Shown one piece after another: positions 55,275-64,000 of a DNA stretch of 64,000 nucleotides. The notes under the pieces are model-generated. The model had not been told where the DNA came from, searched no databases, and worked only from the letters and a program-made list of their open reading frames with translations. The first letter of the stretch is position 1. Every line of letters begins with the position of its first letter. The position numbers and the translations under genes are program-made. Source of the stretch: Ceratorhiza oryzae-sativae (lineage: Eukaryota; Basidiomycota; Agaricomycetes; Cantharellales; Ceratobasidiaceae); NCBI GenBank assembly GCA_030998015.1, contig JARWMV010000237.1:868001-932000 (forward strand). The letters run 5' to 3'.

Positions 55275-56902
55275 GTACAAATTCATCTTGAATTGGAGAA
55301 GAACTGTTATGGCCAGTACTTCAAATATGTCTGTGCATGTCCCTGGAAGTTTTTGGGACAGTACACACCACCCATTACCACCTGAAGATCCTTATGTATC
55401 AGATTCCATGGTAGGAAGTGATGCAGGAGGTAGGCATGTACAATCAGACTATAGTTATCATCACCAGGATACTGTAGATTATGAACAATATTTGCCCATC
55501 CCTCCTAATGGATCTAGTTCATATATTGCTCTTACTCCTAGAGAGCAAAGGCATCTGACTTACCAACCTGCTGCTACTAGGATGACAAACCTAACAAGGA
55601 TGCATCCAGAGATAGCAGATAGGAGAAGGTTAGTTAGAGCAGTAGGTAGGAAGATATATGAACGTCCTCATCCCCATGTAATGCACATTAAATATCCATC
55701 GATTGGGTGTAGAGAATTCTTCAAGGATCTCTTACAAGAATTGGATTATTTATGTACATTTAGGCCAGAATGGTCTTGGTCTGCATCTGGAGAACCTGTC
55801 ATGTTCATTGACTTGAACAGGCATAGGAGTTTTAGGACTAAGCTCTCTGCTTTCAAGTCCCAACTACTCCCTGTTAGGAGCAGGCATCCTATACCTCACC
55901 CAGATGTTCCTGCATTCCCTGAAACTAGGAAGCATTTTGCTTTCAGTAAGAAACAGCATGAAGTTGCTTGTGTATTATTCAGGGATGAAGTTGAGCGCTT
56001 TTTGGCTTACCTCTTTATTGAACACCAAGCTATGCAAGACCTTGGTAAAGGGAAGCAAAGGGAGCTCAATGAAATAATGTGGGAAAATTCTGAAAGCAGA
56101 TCCAAGACTCCAGAATATGCTCCAGCCCCTCATCCTAAGCATACTATTGACTCAATTAGATCTCCTACTGGTCGTCTAGAATTCAAACCTCTAGAAGTTC
56201 AGGAGGATCCAGATGAGCCAAGTGAGTGGTGGAGAGGAGCTAGTTCAAATAGAAGAGCAGGAAGTGGAAGATATCACAAGGATAGCAGATGATTCTGCTG
56301 AGGATACTACCATGACTGCAATTCAACCTTCTGGATTTGCATCTACTTCAGCTATGGCTCAGGGAAGGAGCTTCCTTGGCCCTGTAACTAGTTCTCCAGC
56401 TAGACCAGAAGCTTTAGGTGCAATTACTCCTATAAGGACTCCAAGTGAGAAGAGACTACAAGCTCTATTTACTCCAGAATCAGTTTCTCAAATAGAAGCT
56501 ACTCGCATTCTGGGAGTTAGAGGTCCTTCTACTTACTTGGAAAGTTATCTAGGAACTTCATTTACTCCTGTAGAGAAAGACTATCCTAGACGCATAGGAG
56601 TAGGTCCTAGGCAATCAGGAAGAGTGCTAGAACCTCTATTACCTCCTGCTCAAGTGACTGAAGCTGGTCCTTCAGCTTTACCCACTATTGGAGAAGTAAA
56701 TGAGGATGATACTGATCAAGACCAGGACTCTCCCTTGGTAAATAAACCTGCTAGACCGTCAATCTTTGACAATGCTATTAGAAGGAACCTTTTAGGGGTC
56801 GACTTAGCAAAGGTCATGCAGTCACTATTGAGGAAGAGTTTCCACCTCATGAACAGTATACTGGAAGACCAGCATCTCCTTACCCACCTAGGGAGCCAAT
56901 AA
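55258..56902 (+). CDS. Gag N-terminal region of element 1 (frameshifted)
   Basis: ORF 55258-56292 (344 codons) and ORF 56213-56902 overlap by 80 bases in another frame and probably form one protein. The first has a helical core (CREFFKDLLQELDYLC, VLFRDEVERFLAYLFIEHQAM); the second is a Ser/Pro-rich linker. Internal Met after 55300 (MASTSNMSV) is the more likely start. Confidence 0.5.
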
Positions 56903-57113
56903 CCCCTTCTAGGCCAGTAAGGGATGACTCTGGGACTGTTCCTCAAGGGCTGTTCCCCTTATTGTTACTACTAGTGAAGAAGACTCTTCTGAGGAAGAAG
57001 CTAGGAGACCTAGGCATAGGAGTTCTAATAGAACTTCAGATGCTGAAGCAGGTAGGCCTACAGAAGATCATAGGGCTGAAGGTTTTAGAGAGCCTACTGG
57101 ACCTTCTGTAACT

Positions 57114-57815
57114 ATGACTGGAGATCCTTCAAAGATGCCAGTTTATAGTCCTGAAGGGAATACCTTATTAGGTTTCCAGCCATTAGTACCTCAGTCACAA
57201 TTACCTGCTGATGCTAGCATACATATGCCACAAGTCTCTAGACCTACTGAAGCTGAAACATTTAGAACTCAGAGGTTTGATCCTTATCAACCCTTTGTGA
57301 TAAATCTAGGACCAGGTTCTCTGGTCTGGCTTCTACTCCACCTAGGAGGCCACCAGGACCTCCTCCCACTGGACCTCCTGCCTCTAGTGGTAGGAATTTC
57401 TCAGAGGAGTGCAGGTCCACCTAATCCTCCAGGAGGAGGACAGGGGCCACCTAACCCTCCAGTAGGTCAAAGTTACCCTCAGCAAGGAGGAGGACATATT
57501 CCTCATATTCCTCCCATTCCACCTATTCCACCCAATACTCCTAGGCCACAAGGACTACCAGGACCACCAGGACCACCTGGACCTCCAGGGCCCCCTGGAA
57601 ATCCTCCTAATGGTCCTTATCCTTGGATTCAAGGCCCTCCAGGACGTCCAGGAGACCAAGGTCCCCCTGGAAGGGATGGCAGGGATGGAAGAGATGGTCC
57701 ACAAGGTCCACCAGGTCCACCAGGCCCAGAAGGCCCTAGAGGAGCTGGAGGAAATGGTAACAATAACAACCAAAATAATCGACCTCATCTAGACATGAAA
57801 TTAAGCCTGAAGTGA
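57114..57815 (+). CDS. Gag segment with collagen-like GPP repeats
   Basis: An open frame of 233 codons. From about 57540 to 57750 it encodes Gly-X-Y triplets rich in proline ([16 protein letters not shown], then [20 protein letters not shown] and [16 protein letters not shown]), then an Asn-rich stretch. The open frame reaches back to about 56945 through an acidic linker (EEDSSEEEARR). Confidence 0.65.
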   Translation: MTGDPSKMPVYSPEGNTLLGFQPLVPQSQLPADASIHMPQVSRPTEAETFRTQRFDPYQPFVINLGPGSLVWLLLHLGGHQDLLPLDLLPLVVGISQRSAGPPNPPGGGQGPPNPPVGQSYPQQGGGHIPHIPPIPPIPPNTPRPQGLPGPPGPPGPPGPPGNPPNGPYPWIQGPPGRPGDQGPPGRDGRDGRDGPQGPPGPPGPEGPRGAGGNGNNNNQNNRPHLDMKLSLK

Positions 57816-58153
57816 TACCAGAGTATGATGGTGATCCAGATGAACTATATGAATGGATAGACCAAATCAGTCGTTATATAGCCATGGGTTTAAATGAGAA
57901 CAACAGACTCACCCTGACTATCCCATTCAGGTTTACTGGAGATGCTAAACAATGGTGGTATCAGTTCAATGAGGAACAAAGGCTTAGAATGTCTACAGAT
58001 TGGAATCAGATGAGAGCTCGCTTAATTAGTTTCTTTTGGACTCCTACTTGGATTACCAAGGCTAGGAACAAAGCTTTGGCAGCCAGGTTCAAGGATTCAG
58101 GCAACAATAAAGAAACCAGTTCAGTATGCACTTCGCAAAAAGAAACTGCTTGA
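57812..58153 (+). CDS. Gag capsid-like domain (Retrotrans_gag)
   Basis: PEYDGDPDELYEWIDQISRY, then LTIPFRFTGDAKQWWYQF and WNQMRARLISFFWTPTW is the retrotransposon Gag capsid pattern. The frame breaks near 58110-58150 and the domain continues in another frame (LLDMVEDWDDLTIIAEVARS). Confidence 0.75.
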   Translation: MIPEYDGDPDELYEWIDQISRYIAMGLNENNRLTLTIPFRFTGDAKQWWYQFNEEQRLRMSTDWNQMRARLISFFWTPTWITKARNKALAARFKDSGNNKETSSVCTSQKETA

Positions 58154-58303
58154 CATGGTTGAAGATTGGGATGACCTCACTATCATTGCTGAAGTGGCTA
58201 GGTCAGCTCCTACACAATGGAGAACTATAGTCAACCATGAGGATATTGCAGACTGGTCCACCTATGTGACTAGAATTAAGGAACAAGAAGACTTATTGCA
58301 AGA

Positions 58304-58789
58304 TTGGCCTGCCATATGAACAACCAAGCTACCTATGACACAGTCAAGGAAGTGATCAAAGCTTTGAAGGCTGAAAAGCATCAGAAAAAGCATGGTCACA
58401 AAGCTAGTGCTCATGCAGTAAATTCTTCTAACTCTAAGTTCAAGTCAAAGCAGCCTGATAAATTCAAAGGCTATAAGAGGCCCTTCCCTCCAGACAATTC
58501 TAATGTTTCCAAACATAAGAAAGGGACTCCTAAAGCTAGAGGAATGAGAGGCTGTATTCATTGTGGAAGTCTTATGCACTATGACAAGGAGTGCAAGCAT
58601 ATAAATCTAATGCTAACAATGTCCAAGTTTATTTTGCTGAAACTATTGAAGCTGAACAAACTGCTTATGCTGAATATGAAGCTGCCTGCAATGATTCTGA
58701 TCCTGAATCATCTGAAACTGAGCCATCTGAAGACCAAGAGGAAGAATCTGATTCTTCTAGCTCTTCTTCTGACTCGGATTTTTAATTAA
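58304..58789 (+). CDS. Gag nucleocapsid, CCHC zinc knuckle
   Basis: A lysine-rich segment leads to GCIHCGSLMHYDKECKH, a C-x2-C-x4-H-x4-C zinc knuckle. In an overlapping frame (58591-58785) an acidic, Ser-rich tail (SSETEPSEDQEEESDSS) follows. Confidence 0.7.
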   Translation: MACHMNNQATYDTVKEVIKALKAEKHQKKHGHKASAHAVNSSNSKFKSKQPDKFKGYKRPFPPDNSNVSKHKKGTPKARGMRGCIHCGSLMHYDKECKHINLMLTMSKFILLKLLKLNKLLMLNMKLPAMILILNHLKLSHLKTKRKNLILLALLLTRIFN

Positions 58790-58823
58790 TTCCCAGCCTT
58801 CTGAATCTAATGAGACAGAGGAC

Positions 58824-59525
58824 TTGGGAGTAAATGCAGATGACCAGGATATACAGGCAGTACACAATTATAATGCATTAGCAAATCAAACAATGGCTAC
58901 CAAATCATTTTCTATTCAATTATCTACTAGGAATGAGCCTCTTGACCTTAAATCAATCCCTGAGGATAAAACTATTACTCTTAAAAAGGTGATGGAACGT
59001 CCTTCAGGAACTCATTTCTTGGGAACTAGACCTACAGTAGCTATGGCTAGGGTAGGGAATGAAGAAGGCTTAACAGAAATTACAGTTGACTCAGGCTCTG
59101 ATATTACCCTGATTAGCTATAATTTTCTGACTAGCTTGAAACAACCTCCTAAAGAGAAATCTGGCCAAAAGATAAATCTTATTCAAGTGACTGGTAAAAC
59201 TAGTATTACAGGATATGTAGTATTAGACTTAACCTTCCCTACTAAGGATGGACCTGTAAAGATGCAGGTAGAAGCCTATGTAGTGAAAGGAATGAAAGTA
59301 CCTTTCATTCTGGGTAATGACTTTTCTAACCAATATAGAATCTCTTTAGATCGTCTTTCCTCTCCTAGCAGAATACTCTTTGGCAACTCTGGTAGGTCTG
59401 CTGAAGTAATTGAATTAGAAACTGAACCAAGATTGGATGAAGCTGGAAATGTATTTCAAGTTTACACTAGACCAGACTTCAAGACAAACCTAGAGAAGAG
59501 CCTTTCACAGGAAAAAATCTTCTAA
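58824..59525 (+). CDS. Retroviral-type aspartic protease of element 1
   Basis: The active site is TVDSGSDITLIS (DSG class) near residue 90, followed by the hydrophobic flap and FILGNDF, matching the ILG-D motif of retropepsins. Confidence 0.8.
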   Translation: MGVNADDQDIQAVHNYNALANQTMATKSFSIQLSTRNEPLDLKSIPEDKTITLKKVMERPSGTHFLGTRPTVAMARVGNEEGLTEITVDSGSDITLISYNFLTSLKQPPKEKSGQKINLIQVTGKTSITGYVVLDLTFPTKDGPVKMQVEAYVVKGMKVPFILGNDFSNQYRISLDRLSSPSRILFGNSGRSAEVIELETEPRLDEAGNVFQVYTRPDFKTNLEKSLSQEKIF

Positions 59526-60241
59526 GAAGAAAGCCTTAAAGAAAGGGCCTGAAGGTGCTACCCCAGTTAAATTAGCTAGGGATGTATTTTTAAAGGCTGA
59601 ATTCATTACACAAGTGCCTATTCTAGTTGAATTCCAGGAAGGACAGCAAGAAGGTTTTATTGAAGGTAGTCTAGAAAGTAATAATGGAACTTGGATGTCC
59701 ATGGAACTACAGACAGCATCATCACTCCTGATACTAAGACTATTCAGATGACCAACTTTTCTCAGAGGCCAGTGCATTTACCCAAAGGACATGTCATAGG
59801 ATATATGCATGACCCCAAGATTGCATTGGATAAAGAAAAGATTTGCCTGAAGAACTTAGGAAAGCAGGAGAAGCCAAGGCACATCTAATAAATACTCTTA
59901 TGAAGGAAGTCAAAGTACCTTCTCCTACTGCTGAAGAGATTGAACTCTCAAAGCAGCCAGAAGGAGGCCCTAAAACTGCTGAACTGCCTGACCCAGAGCC
60001 AGTCCCTAGGGAAAGACTCTTGGCAGAAGTACATTGGGGAGACAATTTGACTCCAGATCAGAAGAAAAGCTTGCAAAAGGTGGTGAAAAGAACTTTGAAG
60101 CTTTTGGATTAGATGGCAGACTTGGTAATTACCCAGCCAGGGTAGAGATTAATCTCAGACCAGGTACAAAGGAAATTGCTTTAACTCCTTAGGCCAAGTG
60201 AAGAAGCTAAGGCTGCTATAGACAAGCAAATAGATGATTGG

Positions 60242-60679
60242 TTGCGCTTAGGTGTAATTGAGGAATCTAAGAGCCCTTGGGGCTTCCCAGTGCTTGTAGT
60301 ATGGCGGAATAATAAGCCTCGCTTGTGCATTGATTACAGGAAGCTTAATGCAGTAGCTATACCAGATGAATACCCTCTACCTAGGCAACAAGACATCCTT
60401 CATTCACTTGAAGGAGCCCAATATCTCAGTACTCTAGATGCTCTAGCAGGCTTTACTCAACTCCAGATAAAGGATGAGGATAGGCCTAAGACAGCATTTA
60501 GATGTCACAGAGGACACTTTCAATTCAGAAGAATGCCTTTTGGATGGAGAAATGGACCTCCAGTATTCCAAAGGGTTATGACTGATGTTTTGGCCCCATT
60601 CTTATGGATATTTGCTCTAGTATATATAGATGACATTGTGATATACAGCAAGTCATTTGAAGACCACTGTGAGCATTAG
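60242..60679 (+). CDS. Reverse transcriptase of element 1
   Basis: Shows SPWGFPVLVVWRNNKPRLCIDYRKLN, LPRQQDIL, LDALAGFTQLQI, TAFRCHRGHFQFRRMPFG and the catalytic FALVYIDDIVIYS. A stop after 60679 separates it from the following frame. The LDAL where LD+K/L is usual keeps the aspartate. Confidence 0.9.
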   Translation: MRLGVIEESKSPWGFPVLVVWRNNKPRLCIDYRKLNAVAIPDEYPLPRQQDILHSLEGAQYLSTLDALAGFTQLQIKDEDRPKTAFRCHRGHFQFRRMPFGWRNGPPVFQRVMTDVLAPFLWIFALVYIDDIVIYSKSFEDHCEH

Positions 60680-60711
60680 ACAAAGTATTAAAGGCCATTG
60701 CAGACTCTGGA

Positions 60712-61890
60712 TTGACTCTTTCTCCTGGTAAATGCCACCTTGGATATCAATCTCTGCTCCTTTTAGGACAAAAGGTGTCCAGACTTGGCATGTCTACCCA
60801 TAAGGAGAAAGTGGAAGGCATTCTACAATTAGAGGAACCTAAGGATATACCTACATTACAAACATTCTTAGGAATGATGACCTACTTTTCAAGTTATATT
60901 CCATATTATACTTGGATAGTAGCTCCATTATTTAATCTCTTAAAGAAGAGTGTCAAGTGGAAATGGGATAAATTGGAATCCCATGCTTTCAAACTAGCTA
61001 AGCTAGTCCTAGCCAATGCACCAGTTCTCTCTTACCCAATACCAGGGATGCCCTATAGGCTTTATACTGATGCATGTGACTTTGGAATAGCTGCTATCTT
61101 ACAGCAAATTCAAACCATGAAACTTAAGGACCTGAAAGGAACTAGAGTTTATGATCAATGTAAGAAAGCTCACCAAGAAGGGTTACCTGTCCCCAGGTTT
61201 ATTACACCTGACTCCAAAGGAAAGGTCATCCTGACTGGGGGGGCTGATGGTACTGAAACTTTTGACTATGAAGATACTTGGAATGAAGACTTTGAAGAAA
61301 CTGAAGTACACATAGAGCGAGTCATTGCCTACTGGTCAAGACTCCTCAAATCAGCTGAGACAAGGTACTCAGCCACTGAGAGAGAAGCTCTAGGTGTAAG
61401 AGATGGTCTAGTGAAATTCCACATGTATCTTGAAGGTGCTAAAGTTGTAGTAGTGTCAGATCATGCTGCCCTTAAATGGAGTAAGACTTACCAAACTGTG
61501 AACAGAAGACTATCTGGTTATGGCATAGTAATAGCTGCCTTCCCAGACCTAGTAATAGTTCATAGAGCAGGCAAAGTCCATACTAATGTTGACCCAATCT
61601 CTAGACTAAGAAGAAGGATCCCTAGACAAGATGGACCTTTAGCAGACTTATCAACCCCTCTTACTTTTAACAATGACACTGAAGATGCCTTGAAGAATCT
61701 GTACCAAGAAATAGGTGTAGACTTTGAGAAGGATTTGCTAGTCCAGTCGACTATGCATGCTTTAGCCAATGAAGAAAAGCCTTCCAAAGGTTTTAGGACA
61801 AGGTTTAAGGTAAGAAACAAAGTATATAAGGCTAATATCTCTCTTGCTACATCAGGTTTGAATGAGCTACACATCAGTATTAATGAATCA
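60712..61890 (+). CDS. RT thumb/connection and RNase H of element 1
   Basis: Begins in the thumb (LSPGKCHLGYQSLLLLGQ) and continues through PTLQTFLGMMTYFSSYIP to RNase H: YRLYTDACDFGIAAILQQ (first catalytic Asp), RYSATEREALGVRDGLVKF (Glu), VVVVSDHAALKW (Asp). About 65 residues are inserted between the first Asp and the IAYWSR strand. The true element ends at 61890; the open frame runs 63 bp into the inserted LTR. Confidence 0.88.
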
Positions 61891-62286
61891 TGTCACGAAC
61901 TGACACACATATATCCACTCTATAATATTTTCTCGATTTACTACATTTTATGAGATCATCTTCAAAACATACTTGCCTTTTATGGTATATCTGTGTCATG
62001 TGACTCAGGGAATGTTCCGGACCGGTAACCGAGATGTATTTCAACTCCAATGTGAAATTCCGCAGTTCCGCAGTCGCTTCTACTGCTTCTATCTCTTATC
62101 TGTTGTGACTCACTGTACAGACTTGTTTGTTATGATGTGGCTCGTACTATGTATATAAACCAGGTCAAGTTCGCAGAGGACTCCTCAAGAACTTGACCTC
62201 TCGTCGAATACAAGTTCTTTTACTTTTCTTACCATTTTCCTCATCACCTGACTTGTCGTCGTCGACATCAGGTCAAGTTCTTGACA
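61891..62286 (+). mobile_element. 5' LTR of element 2, inserted in element 1
   Basis: A 396-bp LTR from TGTCACG to TTGACA, with five-base inverted ends TGTCA/TGACA. It holds a TATA box (GTATATAAAC, 62151-62160). An 11-base motif AGGTCAAGTTC occurs at 62162-62172 and 62270-62280 and inverted (GAACTTGACCT) at 62189-62199. Unlike the host element it is rich in CpG. The flank before it ends AATCA; the matching duplication would be beyond the window. Confidence 0.8.
62162..62199 (+). repeat. 11-bp perfect inverted repeat just after the LTR TATA box
   Basis: AGGTCAAGTTC (62162-62172) pairs perfectly with GAACTTGACCT (62189-62199) over a 16-base loop, right where transcription of the element should start. 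It would form a hairpin at the 5' end of the RNA. Confidence 0.7.
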
Positions 62287-62301
62287 ATCTGGCACAACCT
62301 T

Positions 62302-62609
62302 TTACAGAAGATCAGCGCTGCCATCTGTGTGGGTGGTTCGGACACCTGTCGATCCACTGTTTCACCCTCAACTCGGTCGAAAGTATTCTTGAAGAAGCCG
62401 GGCACATCAATTTCAACCGAGTAGTAATCATCAAAGTCCGCCCCCAGAGAGTCGGACATGCCCAGCAAGCCTTCGTCACCGAGCCAGGTGCCCCTGAGTG
62501 CAAAATCTGCAGTCGGGCAAACGGAGCCACCTTCCCAGCACGCTGCCCCTATTGTCCTAAGAAGGACAAATTCCTCTACTACTACACCATCCCCCGTAAC
62601 CAGCTATAA
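62302..62609 (+). CDS. Zinc-knuckle leader ORF of element 2
   Basis: The frame after the LTR encodes CHLCGWFGHLSIHC, a C-x2-C-x4-H-x4-C knuckle, and later CKICSRANGATFPARCPYC, two CxxC pairs. No ATG precedes the knuckle after the LTR end, so the start is unclear. The frame ends at 62609 within the next, overlapping ORF (62458-62997). Confidence 0.45.
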
Positions 62610-62997
62610 GCTGGAGAACCTTGGCCAACAGCTTCTTCGTCACCTGCTAAACACTATCGAAAATTTCCAAGACAGGTACCGTTATTACTGGAATAAGTAC
62701 GAAGAAACCTGTGAAAAACTTCACGAAGCTGAGGCCCGTTGTGCATACCTAACCAAGCGTTTGCGCGAACACCAGGAGGACTATCTATCCCTCCTCCAAG
62801 ACCATCTCAGACTAGAAGCTATAGTCCGAGAAACAATTGAACCCCACGAGTACGCCTTCCCCGTCTTCTCAACGCCGTCAGACCTCCCTCACCCCACCTT
62901 TCTAAGTGGCACGGGCTCGCCAATTCAGGAAGAAGCACCCCTTCCGGCAGCCCAAATCAATCCTTCCCCAGGAAGCACTCCTTCGGGACCAAATTAA
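62458..62997 (+). CDS. Coiled-coil ORF of element 2
   Basis: 179 codons with a long predicted helix (YYWNKYEETCEKLHEAEA, then YLTKRLREHQEDYLSLLQDH) followed by a Pro/Ser-rich end. It overlaps the zinc-knuckle ORF by 152 bases; the two could be one protein joined by frameshift. A third frame (62906-63184) continues with coding-like sequence (NLDDTWLRFAGIENFEIYRL). Confidence 0.45.
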   Translation: MPSKPSSPSQVPLSAKSAVGQTEPPSQHAAPIVLRRTNSSTTTPSPVTSYKLENLGQQLLRHLLNTIENFQDRYRYYWNKYEETCEKLHEAEARCAYLTKRLREHQEDYLSLLQDHLRLEAIVRETIEPHEYAFPVFSTPSDLPHPTFLSGTGSPIQEEAPLPAAQINPSPGSTPSGPN

Positions 62998-63207
62998 ACT
63001 AAAGAGGGTGGAGTGTCCATATCGTTGCCAGGACACCAAAAGCTGGAACTTGGACGATACTTGGCTGAGGTTCGCAGGAATCGAGAACTTTGAAATTTAT
63101 AGACTTGTGAGGGGGACGGAAATCCTTTATTACCAAAACAACTCTCAATTCCCTGTACTTCCTTACCGTCTCCGTCGCTTTTAAAATCTACTCGAGTCCC
63201 TTCTGAA

Positions 63208-64000
63208 ATGGCATCGCCAACCCCTGCCCCTGCTTGGGCGAATATGTCTGATGAAGATAAGGTCATCTATATGCTTCGATCAATGGACAAACTGCGAGAG
63301 CGAACCAATAATCTCCAAAATGATATTGGGGACGTCGAACACAACAATAAGACCTACACAGATTCACTCGAGGCCAAACTTACCACGAATCAGACAAAAA
63401 TAGATGCGGATGTGGCCGGACTGGCCACCAATGTCAATAACCTAGTGGGAATGTTAGCCATTCTTCAAACCACTATCACGCGCATTGAAGCGCAAATCAA
63501 CACCTCCATGGGTGGCTCAGGCGCTGTCCAAGTACTAGCTCCCACGGGTACAGTCCAACCACAACAAACAGCACCTGCTCCTTCTGGAGGGTTGACTGCA
63601 AAGGTTAAGATGGCCGCCCCTCAAAAGTTTGATGGCACAAAGCGGGAAGACGCCATCTCATTCAGAATTGCATGTGCCTGATATATCAATACAAACATGA
63701 GTGGGCACTCGGCTGACCAAGTAGTCGCCTTCATCACCTCTTATCTCAAAGGGTCAGCAGCGGAATGGGTTAACTCGTATGAAGAATTCGAAATTCTCAA
63801 CCCTGGAACTGCAATCCCCTGGCTTCACGATGCCAATTTATTCTGGCAAGAATTTACTACCCGATATGGGGACCTGAACCACACTGAAAATAACTGCGAC
63901 AAGTGGCGGAAGTTGAAACAGTCCAAGACGGTTCAGGACTATCTCACCCTATTCAACTTATATTCCACAGGCCTCAACTACAACGATGCTGCCATGCGTG
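63208..64000 (+). CDS. Gag of element 2 (interrupted by TGA, runs off the window)
   Basis: Starts MASPTPAPAWANMSDEDKV with an N-terminal coiled coil, then AAPQKFDGTKREDAISFRIACA. A TGA at 63679-63681 interrupts it, but the same frame continues as SGHSADQVVAFITSYLKGSA, FWQEFTTRYGDLNHTENN and WRKLKQSKTVQDYLTLFNLY, the standard Retrotrans_gag domain, to the right edge. Confidence 0.8.

Larger units (their letters stand above)
54787..61890 (+). mobile_element. Ty3-type LTR retrotransposon 1, internal region, decayed and interrupted
   Basis: Order: leader ORF, Gag, zinc knuckle, aspartic protease, reverse transcriptase, RNase H, as in Metaviridae. The integrase and 3' LTR are absent; the RNase H reading frame continues straight into the LTR of another element at 61891. 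Frameshifts and stops break Gag-Pol at several points (about 56292, 56902, 58153, 59525, 60112, 60190, 60679). The interval is AT-rich and has long runs without CpG (none in 57301-57540), while flanking host genes have normal CpG. Confidence 0.88.
62287..64000 (+). mobile_element. Element 2 internal region, 5' part
   Basis: Follows its LTR, with TGGCACAACC at 62290-62299 in the primer-binding-site position. It carries a zinc-finger leader ORF, a coiled-coil ORF and Gag, then leaves the window. Codon use and CpG content differ from element 1, so it is a separate, later insertion. Confidence 0.75.

Noticed and set aside
57555..57788. Minus-strand ORF rich in Trp and Ser over the collagen-like segment
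   Set aside because: It is the antisense of the GGA/CCA/CCT triplet repeats and has no independent support.
52000..61890. CRISPR array or prophage in the repeat-rich right part
   Set aside because: No regularly spaced direct repeats; the region is explained by LTR retrotransposons, and the host is eukaryotic.

Overview
The window looks like nuclear DNA of a filamentous basidiomycete, probably an Agaricomycete and possibly a Rhizoctonia relative (inference). Genes sit on both strands at fungal density, are cut by many 48-70 nt GT-AG introns, and encode a typical basidiomycete set: a Ras exchange factor, a GCK-type Ste20 kinase, a Ste7-type MAPKK, an Msb2-type signalling mucin, Cbf1, Alg6 and chorismate mutase. 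There are no operons or Shine-Dalgarno sites. No tRNA or rRNA gene was recognised.

Layout. 1-720: 3' part of a methyltransferase-like gene. 2285-7046: CDC25-type RasGEF (SH3, WW, RasGEF-N, RasGEF). 7350-7960: Yae1-family protein (minus). 9162-9962 (minus) and 10217-11774 (plus): a small membrane protein and an Arc1/AIMP1-like tRNA-binding protein sharing a 254-bp divergent promoter. 13873-15690: NUDCD1-like CS-domain protein. 16553-19663: Kic1/Nak1-like kinase. 20937-22113: chorismate mutase. 23240-24722: secreted pectin methylesterase. 24849-25696: LURP-one-related protein. 27757-29440: Ste7-like MAPKK. 29805-30424: cyclophilin. 30803-32199: Utp30/RSL1D1-like ribosome biogenesis protein. 32456-33334: mitochondrial uL5. 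33712-35836: large disordered protein ending in a CaaX box. 36814-37189: an 85-residue dsRBD-like protein. 37647-38626: broken NAD-epimerase gene. 38853-41360: ALG6. 42662-44156: Cbf1 bHLH factor. 47469-50141: Msb2-like mucin. From about 51.9 kb the DNA turns AT-rich and CpG-poor: an old Ty3-type LTR retrotransposon (LTR region about 52960-54786, gag-pol to 61890) is interrupted by the 5' LTR (61891-62286) of a second, younger LTR element that runs off the right edge.

How the genes relate. Four genes belong to conserved fungal surface and cell-shape signalling (Msb2, RasGEF, Ste7, Kic1), scattered rather than clustered. CACGTG motifs lie close upstream of several housekeeping genes, and the window itself encodes the factor family (Cbf1) that binds that motif.

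Caveats. Several otherwise intact genes (methyltransferase, RasGEF, Kic1, Ste7, cyclophilin, ALG6) show reading-frame breaks that each look like a lost base, often in a homopolymer; this points to base-calling losses more than to gene death. Exon boundaries were assigned by eye from splice signals, reading frame and family conservation, and no searches were run.
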